Shown: positions 1 through 8,544 of the stretch, piece after piece
Layout: each line of letters opens with the position of its first letter
Numbering within the stretch: position 1 is the stretch's first letter
From: Alteromonas salexigens
Lineage (GTDB): Bacteria; Pseudomonadota; Gammaproteobacteria; Enterobacterales; Alteromonadaceae
DNA length: 64,000 nucleotides
Assembly: GCF_025628895.1 (NCBI RefSeq)
Contig: NZ_JAOTJC010000007.1
Coordinates: 124,001 to 188,000, forward strand
Direction of reading: 5' to 3'
Translations under genes and position numbers: made by a program
The notes under the pieces: generated by a model
Told to the model about the DNA's origin: nothing
Databases searched by the model: none
Seen by the model: the letters and a program-made list of their open reading frames with translations, nothing else

Positions 1-164
1 AGACTGTTACGACAGGTCTTGCCGTCATCATATTCCGTCAGCTCACAAAAAAGCTGGTAATTCGGCAGCATGCGTTCCAGCAGCGCTGCGCTGAATGCGA
101 CCGCACGCCATCCTTCTAAGGCGCGCACCCGGGCAAAGGTGGTTAATTTTTGTTGTGCCATCAT
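1..164 (-). CDS. yjaG: YjaG-family (DUF416) protein, 5' part only
   Basis: Only the first ~54 codons lie in the window and the gene continues past base 1. The translated start contains ALEGWRAVAFSAALLERM followed by PNYQLFCELTEYDDG, which resembles the N-terminus of E. coli YjaG (DUF416). That protein has no well-established function. Two ATG codons sit side by side at 164-162 and 161-159. The first overlaps the stop codon of the upstream yhgN homologue as ATGA, so the two genes are translationally coupled. The family call rests on remembered similarity over a short stretch. Confidence 0.75.
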   Translation of the reverse strand, partial: MMAQQKLTTFARVRALEGWRAVAFSAALLERMLPNYQLFCELTEYDDGKTCRNS

Positions 165-763
165 AGCGCTCCGGCAGTATGTGTGAAGTAATTAGCGACA
201 CCATCCAGAAACATCTGAATAGCAATCATGACCAGGATCATACCCATCAGGCGTTCCATGGCAATCAGACCCCGCTCACCCAGCAACCGGTGAAAGCCAC
301 TTGAGAACATCAGGATCACTGCACTCACCAGCCAGGAAGCGCCTAGGGCAATCGACCAGTCCACCATGCGATCCGGGTTTTGGTTAGACATCAGGATCAG
401 TGCCGCCAGGGTAGAGGGGCCGGCAATCATGGGAATAGCCAGGGGCACTAGGAAGGGCTCTTCGCCCACCGCCAGGCCACTGGGATTTCCGGACTGCGGA
501 AAAATCATTTTCACAGCTATCAGAAACAGGATTATCCCGCCGGCAATACTCACCGTTTCCTGTTGTACATTAAGAAAGTCCAGCACAGCCTGCCCGCTAA
601 ACAGGAACAGGAACAGAATAGCCAGTGCAAATAAGAGTTCACGCACCAGGATAAACCGTCGGCGTTTGGGTTCGATACTTTTCAGCACGGACATAAACAC
701 GGGCAAATTACCCAGCGGATCCATGATTAAAAACAACATGACGGCGGCGGACCATGTATCCAT
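161..763 (-). CDS. yhgN: MarC/YhgN-family inner-membrane protein
   Basis: A 200-residue, very hydrophobic protein with about six membrane segments. LIMDPLGNLPVFMSVLK near the N-terminus, the segment ending in FLIAVKMIF, and ERLMGMILVMIAIQMFL near the C-terminus are nearly the same as in E. coli YhgN (UPF0056/MarC family). The biochemical role of this family is not settled; the old link of MarC to multiple antibiotic resistance was withdrawn. AGGAGTGAG lies just upstream of the ATG. The stop overlaps the start of the yjaG homologue by 4 bp, so they form a two-gene operon at least. Confidence 0.9.
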   Translation of the reverse strand: MDTWSAAVMLFLIMDPLGNLPVFMSVLKSIEPKRRRFILVRELLFALAILFLFLFSGQAVLDFLNVQQETVSIAGGIILFLIAVKMIFPQSGNPSGLAVGEEPFLVPLAIPMIAGPSTLAALILMSNQNPDRMVDWSIALGASWLVSAVILMFSSGFHRLLGERGLIAMERLMGMILVMIAIQMFLDGVANYFTHTAGAL

Positions 764-967
764 TGTAAGTACTCACTCCTGCTATTCTTATTGTGGTGCT
801 GATATTGTGTAAATCACATCTCGGACCCGCAGTAACGGTTCAGTAATTCGGACGCGTACGATTGGGCGACACTGGCGTCCGCCTTCGTATCGGGGCCTGC
901 GAAAATGCTCGCAAATTGTCGCATTTACGCTTAAATTTTACTATCAACAATAATAAGGAAGCGCTAA

Positions 968-1150
968 ATGAGCTTTATGACAGTGAAAGAAGTGGCCTCA
1001 TTTTTAGACATTCAGGAAGTCAGAGTGGAGCGGCTGGAACGGGAAAGTTTACTTATTTCGAAAGAAAAGGATGTTGACGGCAAGCCTTTGTTCGATCGCA
1101 CAGACGTTGAGAACTATAAAACCCTGGCGGAACGACTAGGCGGTTTGTAA
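968..1150 (+). CDS. small MerR/excisionase-like helix-turn-helix protein
   Basis: A 60-residue protein preceded by AAGGAAG seven bases before the ATG. The pattern MTVKEVASFLDI...VRVERLERESLL...FDRTDVENYKTL matches the winged-helix DNA-binding fold of MerR/AlpA/excisionase-type proteins: a helix-turn-helix, a short wing, then D..V..Y. It has no effector domain. No phage gene is nearby, so it is more likely a stand-alone chromosomal regulator than an excisionase. An alternative start is the ATG three codons downstream. Its target is unknown. Confidence 0.7.
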   Translation: MSFMTVKEVASFLDIQEVRVERLERESLLISKEKDVDGKPLFDRTDVENYKTLAERLGGL

Positions 1151-1151
1151 C

Positions 1152-1173
1152 GGGCAGCGCTACTGCGCTGCCC
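1152..1173. terminator. hairpin between convergent HTH gene and pepB
   Basis: A perfect 9-bp stem, GGGCAGCGC / GCGCTGCCC, with a TACT loop lies in the 32-bp gap between two convergent stop codons. Neither strand has a U-tract after it, so it may be only a weak bidirectional terminator or a 3'-end stabilising stem. Confidence 0.5.
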
Positions 1174-1182
1174 CGGTGTCAC

Positions 1183-2466
1183 TTAGTGGTCCATGACCAT
1201 GCGGGCAATACTCTTGACCCCCGCGGCTGAGGCACCCACCGGCATTTCAGCACTGCCATTGCCATGGTAAGCGGCTGCCAGGTCAAGATGAACCCAGCCG
1301 GTACCGTCCGGATTAACGAAGCGGGCCAGGAAGCCTGCGGCATTCGAGGCACCACCACCGCCGCCGCCTTTTTGCGGCCGGCTGTTAGCGGTATCGGCAA
1401 AGGCCGATGGGCAGCGATCCTTATGCCATTGCTCTAAGGGTAAAGGCCAGAACCGCTCACCTTCGGCTGCTGCTGAAGCCAGCATCTTATTACGCGCGTC
1501 CTCGTCCATGCTGAATACCGCATGGTAGTCAGAGCCCATGGCAACCACGGCCGCGCCGGTCAGGGTGGCGGCATCAATAATCAGCGGCGCACCGGTTTCA
1601 GTTGCCCGCATCAGGCCATCGGCCAGCACCAGACGACCCTCTGCATCAGTGTTTACCACCTCCACAGTCACACCATTTTTGTACGTCAGTACATCGCCTA
1701 GTTTGTAGGCGTGACCGGAAATCAGGTTTTCGGCGCAGCATAAAATCAGCTTAATGCGCTTATTCGTGCCTTTCATGATGGCCAGCCCCAGTGCTCCGGT
1801 CACCGTAGCCGCGCCGCCCATGTCACACTTCATATCCAGCATGCCTTCACTGCTTTTAATACTGTAGCCGCCGCTGTCAAAGGTAATGCCTTTGCCCACC
1901 AATACCGCATCTACCGGTGCGCTGTCACTGCCTGACGGGTTGTAGTCCACTTCCAGCATGACTGGCGGACGCACACTGCCGCGGCCCACATTATAAATGC
2001 CGATCCAACCGGCCTTCTGTAAATCTTCACCGACCGTCATCTCGATACTGACATGGTCACCACCCAACTCTTTTATCCAGTTACCGGCGCGGCGGGCAAG
2101 GTTTTCCGGCGACAGATCTTCCGGGGTGTCATTGACCAGCTGGCGGGTAAACAGCATGGCCGCGTAATCCCGCTCCAGGTCGGCTTTATCTTCGGTATCC
2201 GCCCAGTTAATGGCGGCCGGATTACGGGCACGGGTAAAGCTCATAGCAAACGCCCATTGCTGCTCTTTGGTCCAATCACCGCCCAGGGTAGCGGCCGGAA
2301 TATTCAGGCTGTCCAGCTTCCGGGCTGCCTGTTGTATCACCCGCAGCGGATCACGGGTTTCAGCTAAATGAATGGTGGCGCCGGCTTTATCAAAAGTGAG
2401 GCGATTATTTTCGCCCCAGTAATCAGCCGCTTTTTCCTGTGTCAGGGTGACGGTAAATTCGGTCAT
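1183..2466 (-). CDS. pepB: aminopeptidase B (M17 leucyl aminopeptidase family)
   Basis: Cytosolic dimetal peptidase that removes N-terminal residues from small peptides. The family hallmarks are all present: VGKGITFDSGGYSIK, the metal-site segment MKCDMGGAATVTGAL, CCAENLISGHAYKLGD, and the M17 signature NTDAEGRLVLADGL. The order and spacing follow E. coli PepB rather than PepA. Starting at the ATG at 2466, which has GAGGAAG eight bases upstream, gives 427 residues, the same length as E. coli PepB; a start 12 codons upstream has no such support. A run of six glycines occurs near residue 360. It is divergent from sfsA. Confidence 0.93.
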   Translation of the reverse strand: MTEFTVTLTQEKAADYWGENNRLTFDKAGATIHLAETRDPLRVIQQAARKLDSLNIPAATLGGDWTKEQQWAFAMSFTRARNPAAINWADTEDKADLERDYAAMLFTRQLVNDTPEDLSPENLARRAGNWIKELGGDHVSIEMTVGEDLQKAGWIGIYNVGRGSVRPPVMLEVDYNPSGSDSAPVDAVLVGKGITFDSGGYSIKSSEGMLDMKCDMGGAATVTGALGLAIMKGTNKRIKLILCCAENLISGHAYKLGDVLTYKNGVTVEVVNTDAEGRLVLADGLMRATETGAPLIIDAATLTGAAVVAMGSDYHAVFSMDEDARNKMLASAAAEGERFWPLPLEQWHKDRCPSAFADTANSRPQKGGGGGGASNAAGFLARFVNPDGTGWVHLDLAAAYHGNGSAEMPVGASAAGVKSIARMVMDH

Positions 2467-2530
2467 AACAAATGCTTCCTCACTTGGTACACTAGCGCCC
2501 ATTGGCTAGTTTTTTTGCTTATACGAATGG

Positions 2531-3238
2531 GTGAATATGCAGTTCAGCAGCCCGCTGCTTCGCGGCACTTTAATAAAACGCTACAAACGCTTTTTGGCCG
2601 ACATTGTACTGGACGACGGGCGTACTATCACCGCGCACTGCCCTAACACCGGTGCGATGACAGGCTGTGCCGAGCCGGGGTTTACCGCCTGGGTCAGTCA
2701 GTCTGATAATCCTAAACGGAAACTCGGCTTCACCTGGGAACTGGCCCAGACTCCAGCGGGTCACTTTATCGGTATTAACACCCACAATGCCAATAAGTTG
2801 GTAGCGGAAGCACTAAATAACAAGGCCTTGCCGCAATTTAAACATATCAGCCGCTGGCGAGCGGAGGTTACTCCCCCTGGCGCAGAAAGCCGCTTTGACT
2901 TCGCGCTGGCAGAGGATGACACCACCCATTATATGGAAGTGAAATCGGTGACTCTGGCACGGCAGTCACAGGGCTATTTTCCTGATGCAGTGACGGCCCG
3001 GGGCGCGAAACATTGCCTGGAGCTCGCCCGACTGGCAAATACTGGTATCCCCACTACACTATTATTCTGTGTGCAGCACAGTGGAGTGAAAAGTGTGCAA
3101 CCAGCCAGTGACATTGATCCAAAATACGCCGACGCACTATCCATTGCGGCGAACGCAGGTGTTCAGATACTGGCCGTGGCGTGTGAAATTAACGAACAAA
3201 AAGTCGTCATAAATCAATCACTCCCACTTATTTTGTAA
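2531..3238 (+). CDS. sfsA: sugar fermentation stimulation protein A (SfsA nuclease-like family)
   Basis: A 235-residue SfsA-family protein. CPNTGAMTGC near residue 37, VNAKVAE-like NTHNANKLVAEAL, ESRFDFAL and MEVKSVTL in the middle, FPDAVTARGAKH, and LLFCVQ are typical of the family. The family has an OB-like N-terminal domain followed by a restriction-endonuclease-like core, in which E-V-K is the expected active-site lysine motif. In E. coli SfsA was linked to maltose metabolism, but its molecular role is uncertain. The start is GTG at 2531 or ATG at 2537; neither has a strong ribosome-binding site. The gene lies upstream of dksA, as in E. coli. Confidence 0.92.
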   Translation: MNMQFSSPLLRGTLIKRYKRFLADIVLDDGRTITAHCPNTGAMTGCAEPGFTAWVSQSDNPKRKLGFTWELAQTPAGHFIGINTHNANKLVAEALNNKALPQFKHISRWRAEVTPPGAESRFDFALAEDDTTHYMEVKSVTLARQSQGYFPDAVTARGAKHCLELARLANTGIPTTLLFCVQHSGVKSVQPASDIDPKYADALSIAANAGVQILAVACEINEQKVVINQSLPLIL

Positions 3239-3257
3239 AAAATAAGTTGATTTTTTT
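3226..3257 (+). terminator. A+T-rich terminator at the end of sfsA
   Basis: ACTTATTTT (3226-3234) pairs with AAAATAAGT (3239-3247) and is followed by a seven-T run at 3251-3257. The sfsA stop codon lies in the loop. The stem is weak because it is A+T-rich, but the placement fits. Confidence 0.6.
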
Positions 3258-3374
3258 GCTGTTAACGCCATATTTGCGCCTTGTTTTGCCTTTGCGGTGC
3301 CCGTGGGGTACCAAAAATTGCGCGTGCCGTTGCCCAGTATTGGCGCGCATTAGAAAGGTTACTGAGACACCGCG

Positions 3375-3403
3375 TTGCCTGTCCGGGTCGATTCTGTTAT
3401 AGA
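3375..3403 (+). promoter_or_regulatory. candidate sigma-70 promoter for dksA
   Basis: TTGCCT, 17 bp, then TATAGA. Transcription would begin near 3410, giving a leader of about 45 bases before the dksA ATG. Confidence 0.6.
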
Positions 3404-3453
3404 TACCGGCTTAGCCAGACATGATGGGTGTCGTAGTGAAGGAGATGTGGCAC

Positions 3454-3903
3454 ATGCCAACAGGAAAAGAAGCGAAATCCCTGGGACTATTAGCGTTAGC
3501 CGGACTGGAGCCATACCAGCCTAAAGCTGACGAAGAGTATATGAATGAGCCGCAAACGGAACATTTCCGTTTGCTATTGAAAGCATGGCGTAATCAGCTT
3601 CGGGAAGAAGTCGATCGCACTGTGACGCACATGAAAGACGAAGCCGCGAACTTCCCTGACCCTGTAGACCGGGCTGCCCAGGAAGAAGAGTTTAGTCTTG
3701 AGTTGCGCACCCGCGACCGCGAGCGCAAGCTCATTAAAAAGATTGAAAAAACCCTGAAGCGTATTGAAGAAGATGATTTCGGGTTCTGCGATCAGTGCGG
3801 TATCGAAATTGGTATCCGTCGTCTGGAAGCACGTCCCACAGCCGATCTGTGCATTGACTGCAAAACCATGGCGGAAATCAAAGAAAAGCAAATGCAAGGC
3901 TAG
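3454..3903 (+). CDS. dksA: RNA polymerase-binding transcription factor DksA
   Basis: A 149-residue protein that binds the RNA polymerase secondary channel and, with ppGpp, represses rRNA and ribosomal-protein promoters. Sequence features are the long coiled coil with the tip DPVDRA, the near-invariant [17 protein letters not shown], and a four-cysteine zinc finger (CDQCG ... CIDC), so it is the classical zinc form. The ATG at 3454 follows AAGGAG at nine bases; an upstream in-frame start would add 11 unsupported residues. The promoters of the translation cluster in this window carry GC-rich discriminators of the kind DksA/ppGpp controls. Confidence 0.97.
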   Translation: MPTGKEAKSLGLLALAGLEPYQPKADEEYMNEPQTEHFRLLLKAWRNQLREEVDRTVTHMKDEAANFPDPVDRAAQEEEFSLELRTRDRERKLIKKIEKTLKRIEEDDFGFCDQCGIEIGIRRLEARPTADLCIDCKTMAEIKEKQMQG

Positions 3904-3922
3904 CTCACCCGCCTTGTCTGTA

Positions 3923-3961
3923 AGCAAACCTGCCTGGTGTAACATCGCAGGTTTGCTTTTT
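3923..3961 (+). terminator. rho-independent terminator after dksA
   Basis: A perfect 11-bp stem, AGCAAACCTGC (3923-3933) / GCAGGTTTGCT (3947-3957), followed by a T-run. It separates dksA from gluQ by only about 25 bp, so gluQ needs read-through or a start inside this stretch. Confidence 0.85.
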
Positions 3962-3986
3962 GTTCCTGCCAAACCCGGCGTTTAGC

Positions 3987-4901
3987 ATGTCTAACCTGCA
4001 CTCTTATACCGGCAGATTTGCCCCTTCCCCTTCTGGTCCGCTTCACTTTGGTTCTTTACTTGCCGCCCTGGCGAGTTATCTGGATGCGCGCGCACATCAT
4101 GGTCGCTGGCTGGTTAGGATAGAAGACATTGACGCGCCACGGTGCGTTCCCGGCGCTGCTGACGATATCCTGCGTACGCTCGACACCTATGGCTTGCACT
4201 GGCAGGGCGAAGTTATGTATCAGTCTGCCCAGCTGCCCCGTTATCAGGCGGCGGTGGACGAACTGCTCGCATCAGGCTTAGCCTACTATTGCACCTGTAC
4301 CCGGAAGATGATCAAAGCCCTGGGCGGGGTTTACCCGGGCACCTGCCGTCATCGGCATCACCAGGGCGATGCACCATCGTCGATCCGCATTATGCTGACC
4401 GAGCCGGTGCAACAGTTTGACGACCGTATCCAGGGCACAACCCGGATCAATGCCCCACATGCGCTGGAAGACACTATTATAAAACGGCGTGACGGCCTGT
4501 TCGCGTACAATCTGGTGGTGGTGCTGGACGACCATGCTCAACAGGTAACACACATTGTACGTGGCTCAGACCTGCTTGACACCACGGCCACACACCTTAG
4601 TCTGGGGCGCCTGTTAGGGCATGCGCCGCCACGCTATGCGCATATTCCGGTGGCATCTGTGACGCCGGGGCGTAAACTGAGTAAACAAAACCATGCGGCG
4701 GCGTTGCCAAAAGACTCCGTGACAGGCACCCTGCTCAAAGCCATGCAGTTGCTGGGATTACCCATCGACAACCAGCTTTATTATGGCACCCGGGATGAGG
4801 TGTTGAGCTGGGCGATTACACACTGGGACACAAAATTGGTACCCAAAAACGGCGAAATTATTGTCGATAGTCACGAATCCACTTATCATAGCGAGCCTTA
4901 A
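3987..4901 (+). CDS. gluQ: glutamyl-Q tRNA(Asp) synthetase
   Basis: Paralogue of the catalytic half of glutamyl-tRNA synthetase that glutamylates queuosine at the wobble position of tRNA-Asp; it lacks the anticodon-binding domain. In 304 residues I see GRFAPSPSGPLHFGSL (HIGH-type motif HFGS at residues 20-23), the zinc-site region YYCTCTRKMI, and KLSKQN near residue 230 (KMSKS-type). The ATG at 3987 was preferred over a start nine codons upstream because it begins directly before the conserved TGRFAPS block. It follows dksA, as in E. coli (dksA-gluQ-pcnB-folK). Confidence 0.95.
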   Translation: MSNLHSYTGRFAPSPSGPLHFGSLLAALASYLDARAHHGRWLVRIEDIDAPRCVPGAADDILRTLDTYGLHWQGEVMYQSAQLPRYQAAVDELLASGLAYYCTCTRKMIKALGGVYPGTCRHRHHQGDAPSSIRIMLTEPVQQFDDRIQGTTRINAPHALEDTIIKRRDGLFAYNLVVVLDDHAQQVTHIVRGSDLLDTTATHLSLGRLLGHAPPRYAHIPVASVTPGRKLSKQNHAAALPKDSVTGTLLKAMQLLGLPIDNQLYYGTRDEVLSWAITHWDTKLVPKNGEIIVDSHESTYHSEP

Positions 4902-4908
4902 CCTATTC

Positions 4909-4928
4909 GGGGAGTAAACATCATCATT
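4909..4928 (+). promoter_or_regulatory. pcnB ribosome-binding site with near-cognate start codons (AUC-AUC-AUU)
   Basis: GGGGAG at 4909-4914 is followed by three consecutive in-frame near-cognate codons, ATC (4920), ATC (4923) and ATT (4926). No ATG, GTG or TTG occurs at a normal spacing. The first ordinary start codon, GTG at 4935, lies 20 bases from the Shine-Dalgarno sequence. The codon at 4923 is 8 bases away and aligns with residue 1 of E. coli PcnB. Confidence 0.7.
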
Positions 4929-6329
4929 AATCGCGTGTTCAAATCGGTAAAAGGCGTGTTCAGCCGGGACAAATCGTCTGACCAGGAAATTCAGGGGGTA
5001 GTGATCCCACGTGCCGAACACGGTATTTCCCGTGACGATATCAGTGACAATGCCCTGAAGGTACTTTACCGACTGAACAAAGCGGGCTTCCAGGCATACC
5101 TTGTGGGCGGCTGCGTACGCGATCTGATGTTAGGTTTGCACCCCAAAGATTTTGATGTGGTCACCGACGCTACCCCAGAACAGATCAAAGGGCTATTCAG
5201 AAACTGTCGCCTGATTGGCCGCCGGTTCCGCCTGGCCCATATTGTCTTTGGTCGGGAAATTATTGAAGTCGCCACCTTCCGCGGCCACCATGCCGATGGC
5301 GGCAACGAAGATCCCGACGGCAACGATAAGAAAGCGCTGGGTAAGCAGGATGAACACGGTCAGCTGCTCCGCGACAACGTCTTCGGCAGCATCGAAGAAG
5401 ATGCTGAGCGTCGCGACTTTACGTTTAATGCCATGTATTACAGCGTGGCAGATTTCGCGGTGACTGATTTCGCCAACGGCATAGATGCTATCCAGAAACG
5501 GGAAGTACGCCTGATTGGCGACCCCGAAACCCGCTACCGTGAAGATCCGGTACGGATGCTGCGCGCCGTCCGCTTTGCCGTCAAGCTGAATATGACCATC
5601 AGCAAGCCCACGGCCACACCTATTAAGTCGCTGGCACATCTGCTGGGCAACATTCCTGCGGCTCGTTTATTTGAAGAAACCCTCAAACTGTTTTTGTCTG
5701 GTCAGGGCGAAGCCACCTTTTTGATGTTGCGTGAATACGGTTTACTTACGCCTTTGTTTCCGCAACTTGAGTCGCTAATCCGTGATGAAAACAGCCGCGA
5801 AATGCAGTTCATCCGGGCGGTACTGCGCAACACAGATGACCGCATCAATAATGACCAACGGGTAACGCCCGCGTTCCTGTATGCCGCCCTGTTGTGGTAC
5901 CCACTGGAAGAACAGAGTCAGAAACTGCAGGCCGAGTCCGGGCTTAATGCCCATGATGCGCTGAACATTGCCATGGGCGAAGTCATCAGCCGCCAAACCA
6001 AGCACATTATGATCCCGAAGCGTTTCTCCACCGTGATGCGCGATATCTGGATCCTGCAGCAACGGTTGCCTAAACGCTTTGGTCGTCGCGCCTTCCAGCT
6101 GCTCACCCATCCGAAATTCCGGGCAGGTTACGATTTTCTGGCCGTACGTGGGCAGATAGAGGGTGGCGAAGTGCTGGAGCTGGCCGACTGGTGGACCCAG
6201 TTCCAGCAGGCCGACAACGGTAAACAGAAACAGATGCTGAAAACCCTGCGCCAGCGCGAGGGCGGCGATAAACCTAAACCGCGCCGACGCCGTCGCAAGA
6301 GCCCTAACAAGCAAGCCGATCATGACTAA
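4923..6329 (+). CDS. pcnB: poly(A) polymerase I
   Basis: Adds poly(A) tails to RNA 3' ends and so promotes RNA decay; a class II CCA-adding-family nucleotidyltransferase. Visible features are LVGGCVRDLMLG and the catalytic pair in KDFDVVTDA, RNCRLIGRRFRLAH, RRDFTFNAMYY, the RYREDPVRMLRAVRFA helix, and a basic tail ending in PRRRRRKSP. The start shown is the ATC at 4923 (468 residues), because the segment INRVFKSVKGVFSRD encoded from there aligns without gaps to the E. coli N-terminus and sits at good spacing from GGGGAG. With the GTG at 4935 the protein would be 464 residues. The stop overlaps folK by 8 bp. Confidence 0.95.
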   Translation: MINRVFKSVKGVFSRDKSSDQEIQGVVIPRAEHGISRDDISDNALKVLYRLNKAGFQAYLVGGCVRDLMLGLHPKDFDVVTDATPEQIKGLFRNCRLIGRRFRLAHIVFGREIIEVATFRGHHADGGNEDPDGNDKKALGKQDEHGQLLRDNVFGSIEEDAERRDFTFNAMYYSVADFAVTDFANGIDAIQKREVRLIGDPETRYREDPVRMLRAVRFAVKLNMTISKPTATPIKSLAHLLGNIPAARLFEETLKLFLSGQGEATFLMLREYGLLTPLFPQLESLIRDENSREMQFIRAVLRNTDDRINNDQRVTPAFLYAALLWYPLEEQSQKLQAESGLNAHDALNIAMGEVISRQTKHIMIPKRFSTVMRDIWILQQRLPKRFGRRAFQLLTHPKFRAGYDFLAVRGQIEGGEVLELADWWTQFQQADNGKQKQMLKTLRQREGGDKPKPRRRRRKSPNKQADHD

Positions 6330-6819
6330 AGAGCACGCATATATCGGGCTGGGCAGCAATCAGGGCGAATCACAATCGTTAGTGCAAGACGCATTGAACG
6401 CAATAGGTGCGCTGGACGATACCCGTTTGCTGCAAACGTCTTCTTTGTACACCAGTTCGCCCATGGGTCCGCAGGATCAACCGGATTACCTCAATGCGGT
6501 ATGCCTGATTGAGACTGCGCTGAGTCCCCACGCCTTACTAAAAGCGCTACAAAAAATAGAACAGCAACATGGCCGGGTGCGTAAAGCTGAACGATGGGGG
6601 CCACGTACTCTGGATTTAGATATATTACTGTATGGGGCACATACAGTGGATAGCGCGGATCTCACCATACCCCATTACGGCATGGCCGAGCGGGAGTTTG
6701 TAATGGTACCCTTGTTTGAAATTGCACCTACCATGGTTATGCCTGACGGCAAACCGATTGCACAGTGGGTAGCCAATTGCAGCCTGGACGGCCTGCGCCG
6801 TCAGCGCGCTTCCAATTAA
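6322..6819 (+). CDS. folK: 2-amino-4-hydroxy-6-hydroxymethyldihydropteridine pyrophosphokinase (HPPK)
   Basis: Transfers pyrophosphate from ATP to hydroxymethyl-dihydropterin in folate synthesis. The 165 residues contain YIGLGSNQG at the N-terminus, YTSSPMGPQDQPDYLNAV (substrate pocket), and RWGPRTLDLDILLYG with the two magnesium-binding aspartates. The ATG lies inside the 3' end of pcnB (8-bp overlap), so translation is coupled. folE and folM, also pterin genes, lie about 52 kb downstream in the same window. Confidence 0.97.
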   Translation: MTKEHAYIGLGSNQGESQSLVQDALNAIGALDDTRLLQTSSLYTSSPMGPQDQPDYLNAVCLIETALSPHALLKALQKIEQQHGRVRKAERWGPRTLDLDILLYGAHTVDSADLTIPHYGMAEREFVMVPLFEIAPTMVMPDGKPIAQWVANCSLDGLRRQRASN

Positions 6820-6872
6820 TGTCGAAATCCGTATAGTTCGCTCTTCAACCTACCGACACTGGGATAGTTGCT

Positions 6873-7667
6873 ATGAAAACCGTCACGGTCTCTGGCTTAC
6901 TTGCCAAAAAACAAGCCGGTGAAAAAATTACCGCACTGACTGCCTACGATGCCAGTTTTGCAAAAATGTTCGATGAACAAGGCATTGACGCCATGCTGAT
7001 TGGCGACTCGCTGGGCATGGTGTTACAAGGTGAGGCTGACACCCTGCCGGTTACGGTAGAAGATATCGCCTATCACACCCGGGCGGTGCGCCGGGGTACT
7101 CAGCGAGCGTTTGTACTCGCCGATATGCCCTTCATGAGCTACAGCACGCCCCCTTACGCTTACCGTAACGCCGCTACCCTGATGGCAGCGGGCGCCAGCA
7201 TGGTAAAACTGGAAGGTGGCAGCTGGCTGGCAGAAACCGTCACCGGGCTGGTGCAGCGGGGCGTACCGGTATGTGCGCATCTGGGCCTCACCCCACAGTC
7301 GGTCCACGTGTTTGGTGGGTTTAAAGTGCAGGGACGTGAACAGGACAAAGCCGATACCCTGCTTAAGGAGGCGCTGGCGTTACAGGAAGCCGGTGCTCAG
7401 TTGCTGGTGCTGGAATGCGTACCGGCTGCGCTGGGTAAAGCGGTGGCAGACAAGCTGACCATTCCGGTGATCGGCATCGGTGCCGGCAAAGACACTGACG
7501 GTCAGATCCTGGTGATGCACGACATGTTCGGCATCAGCGCCAACTATATGCCGAAGTTTTCAAAAAATTATCTGGCAGAAACCGGCGATATGCGCAAGGC
7601 CGTAAAAAAATATATCGACGACGTTCACGCCGGCGAATTCCCTTCTGCCGCCCACAGCTTTGAATAA
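6873..7667 (+). CDS. panB: 3-methyl-2-oxobutanoate hydroxymethyltransferase (ketopantoate hydroxymethyltransferase)
   Basis: First committed step of pantothenate synthesis: ketoisovalerate plus methylene-tetrahydrofolate to ketopantoate. The 264-residue TIM barrel shows [28 protein letters not shown] (metal Asp), LADMPFMSY (second Asp), [22 protein letters not shown] (catalytic Glu) and [15 protein letters not shown]. It lies 53 bp after folK and 3 bp before panC, so panBC is an operon and may be read together with folK. Confidence 0.97.
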   Translation: MKTVTVSGLLAKKQAGEKITALTAYDASFAKMFDEQGIDAMLIGDSLGMVLQGEADTLPVTVEDIAYHTRAVRRGTQRAFVLADMPFMSYSTPPYAYRNAATLMAAGASMVKLEGGSWLAETVTGLVQRGVPVCAHLGLTPQSVHVFGGFKVQGREQDKADTLLKEALALQEAGAQLLVLECVPAALGKAVADKLTIPVIGIGAGKDTDGQILVMHDMFGISANYMPKFSKNYLAETGDMRKAVKKYIDDVHAGEFPSAAHSFE

Positions 7668-7670
7668 ACT

Positions 7671-8531
7671 ATGCAGCTCTATACCGACATACCCTCACTG
7701 CGCGATTGTCGCGCACAATGGCACCGCGACGGTCTGAATGTAGGCTTTGTCCCCACCATGGGCAACCTGCATGACGGTCACCTGAAACTGGTGCGAGAGG
7801 CCAAGCGCTACTGCGATAAAGTGGTGGTCAGTATCTTCGTCAACCCCATGCAGTTTGGGGCAAATGAAGATTTAGATGCGTATCCCCGCACCCTGGATGA
7901 AGATCGGGAAAAGTTAGCGGCCCTCGAGGTCGATGGCTTGTTCCTGCCCACCGTAGCCACCATGTATCCCAAAGGCTTGGCTGAACAGACATTTGTGGAG
8001 GTGCCCGGCATTTCCGACATGGTTTGTGGAGCCAGCCGCCCGGGTCACTTCCGGGGTGTGGCCACGGTGGTCACCAAGCTGTTTAATATGGTACAGCCGG
8101 ATCATGCGTTTTTTGGCGAGAAAGATTATCAGCAGTTGCAGGTCATTCGAGCGCTGGCAGAAGATTTGTCGCTGCCGGTGACTATTCACGGTGTGCCGAC
8201 TGAGCGTGAAACCTCGGGACTGGCGCTCAGCTCCCGCAATGGCTACCTGACAGCAGAACAACGCACTACCGCGCCTGCCCTGTACAAACACATGCGTGCG
8301 TTGGCTACAGAACTGGCCCACGGCGATCGTAATTATGCCGGGTTAAGCGAAAAATACACTGCGGCACTGAATGCCAGCGGCTTTACTACCGACTATGTGG
8401 AAATACGCAACGCGGTGAATCTGGCACCGGCCACCCGTGACGATAACGAACTGGTGGTACTGATAGCCGCATTTTTGGGCCGCACCCGCCTGATTGATAA
8501 TACCCGGGTGACGGTTACCGGCTCAGACTAA
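7671..8531 (+). CDS. panC: pantothenate synthetase (pantoate-beta-alanine ligase)
   Basis: Joins pantoate and beta-alanine with ATP through a pantoyl-adenylate. The 286-residue nucleotidylyltransferase-fold protein shows [16 protein letters not shown] (HIGH-like), [36 protein letters not shown] and [10 protein letters not shown] (KMSKS-like region). The ATG begins 4 bases after the panB stop. The beta-alanine it needs is supplied by aspartate decarboxylation; the adjacent convergent panP probably encodes that enzyme. Confidence 0.97.
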   Translation: MQLYTDIPSLRDCRAQWHRDGLNVGFVPTMGNLHDGHLKLVREAKRYCDKVVVSIFVNPMQFGANEDLDAYPRTLDEDREKLAALEVDGLFLPTVATMYPKGLAEQTFVEVPGISDMVCGASRPGHFRGVATVVTKLFNMVQPDHAFFGEKDYQQLQVIRALAEDLSLPVTIHGVPTERETSGLALSSRNGYLTAEQRTTAPALYKHMRALATELAHGDRNYAGLSEKYTAALNASGFTTDYVEIRNAVNLAPATRDDNELVVLIAAFLGRTRLIDNTRVTVTGSD

Positions 8532-8544
8532 GCCAGTAGCGCGG

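Noticed and set aside
2487..2513. CTAGC...GCTAG followed by seven T on the plus strand upstream of sfsA
   Set aside because: The stem is only 5-6 bp and no gene upstream is transcribed in that direction, so a terminator makes little sense.
4935..4937. GTG as the pcnB start
   Set aside because: It is 20 bases from the only Shine-Dalgarno sequence, and it would drop residues that align with the E. coli N-terminus; kept as second choice.
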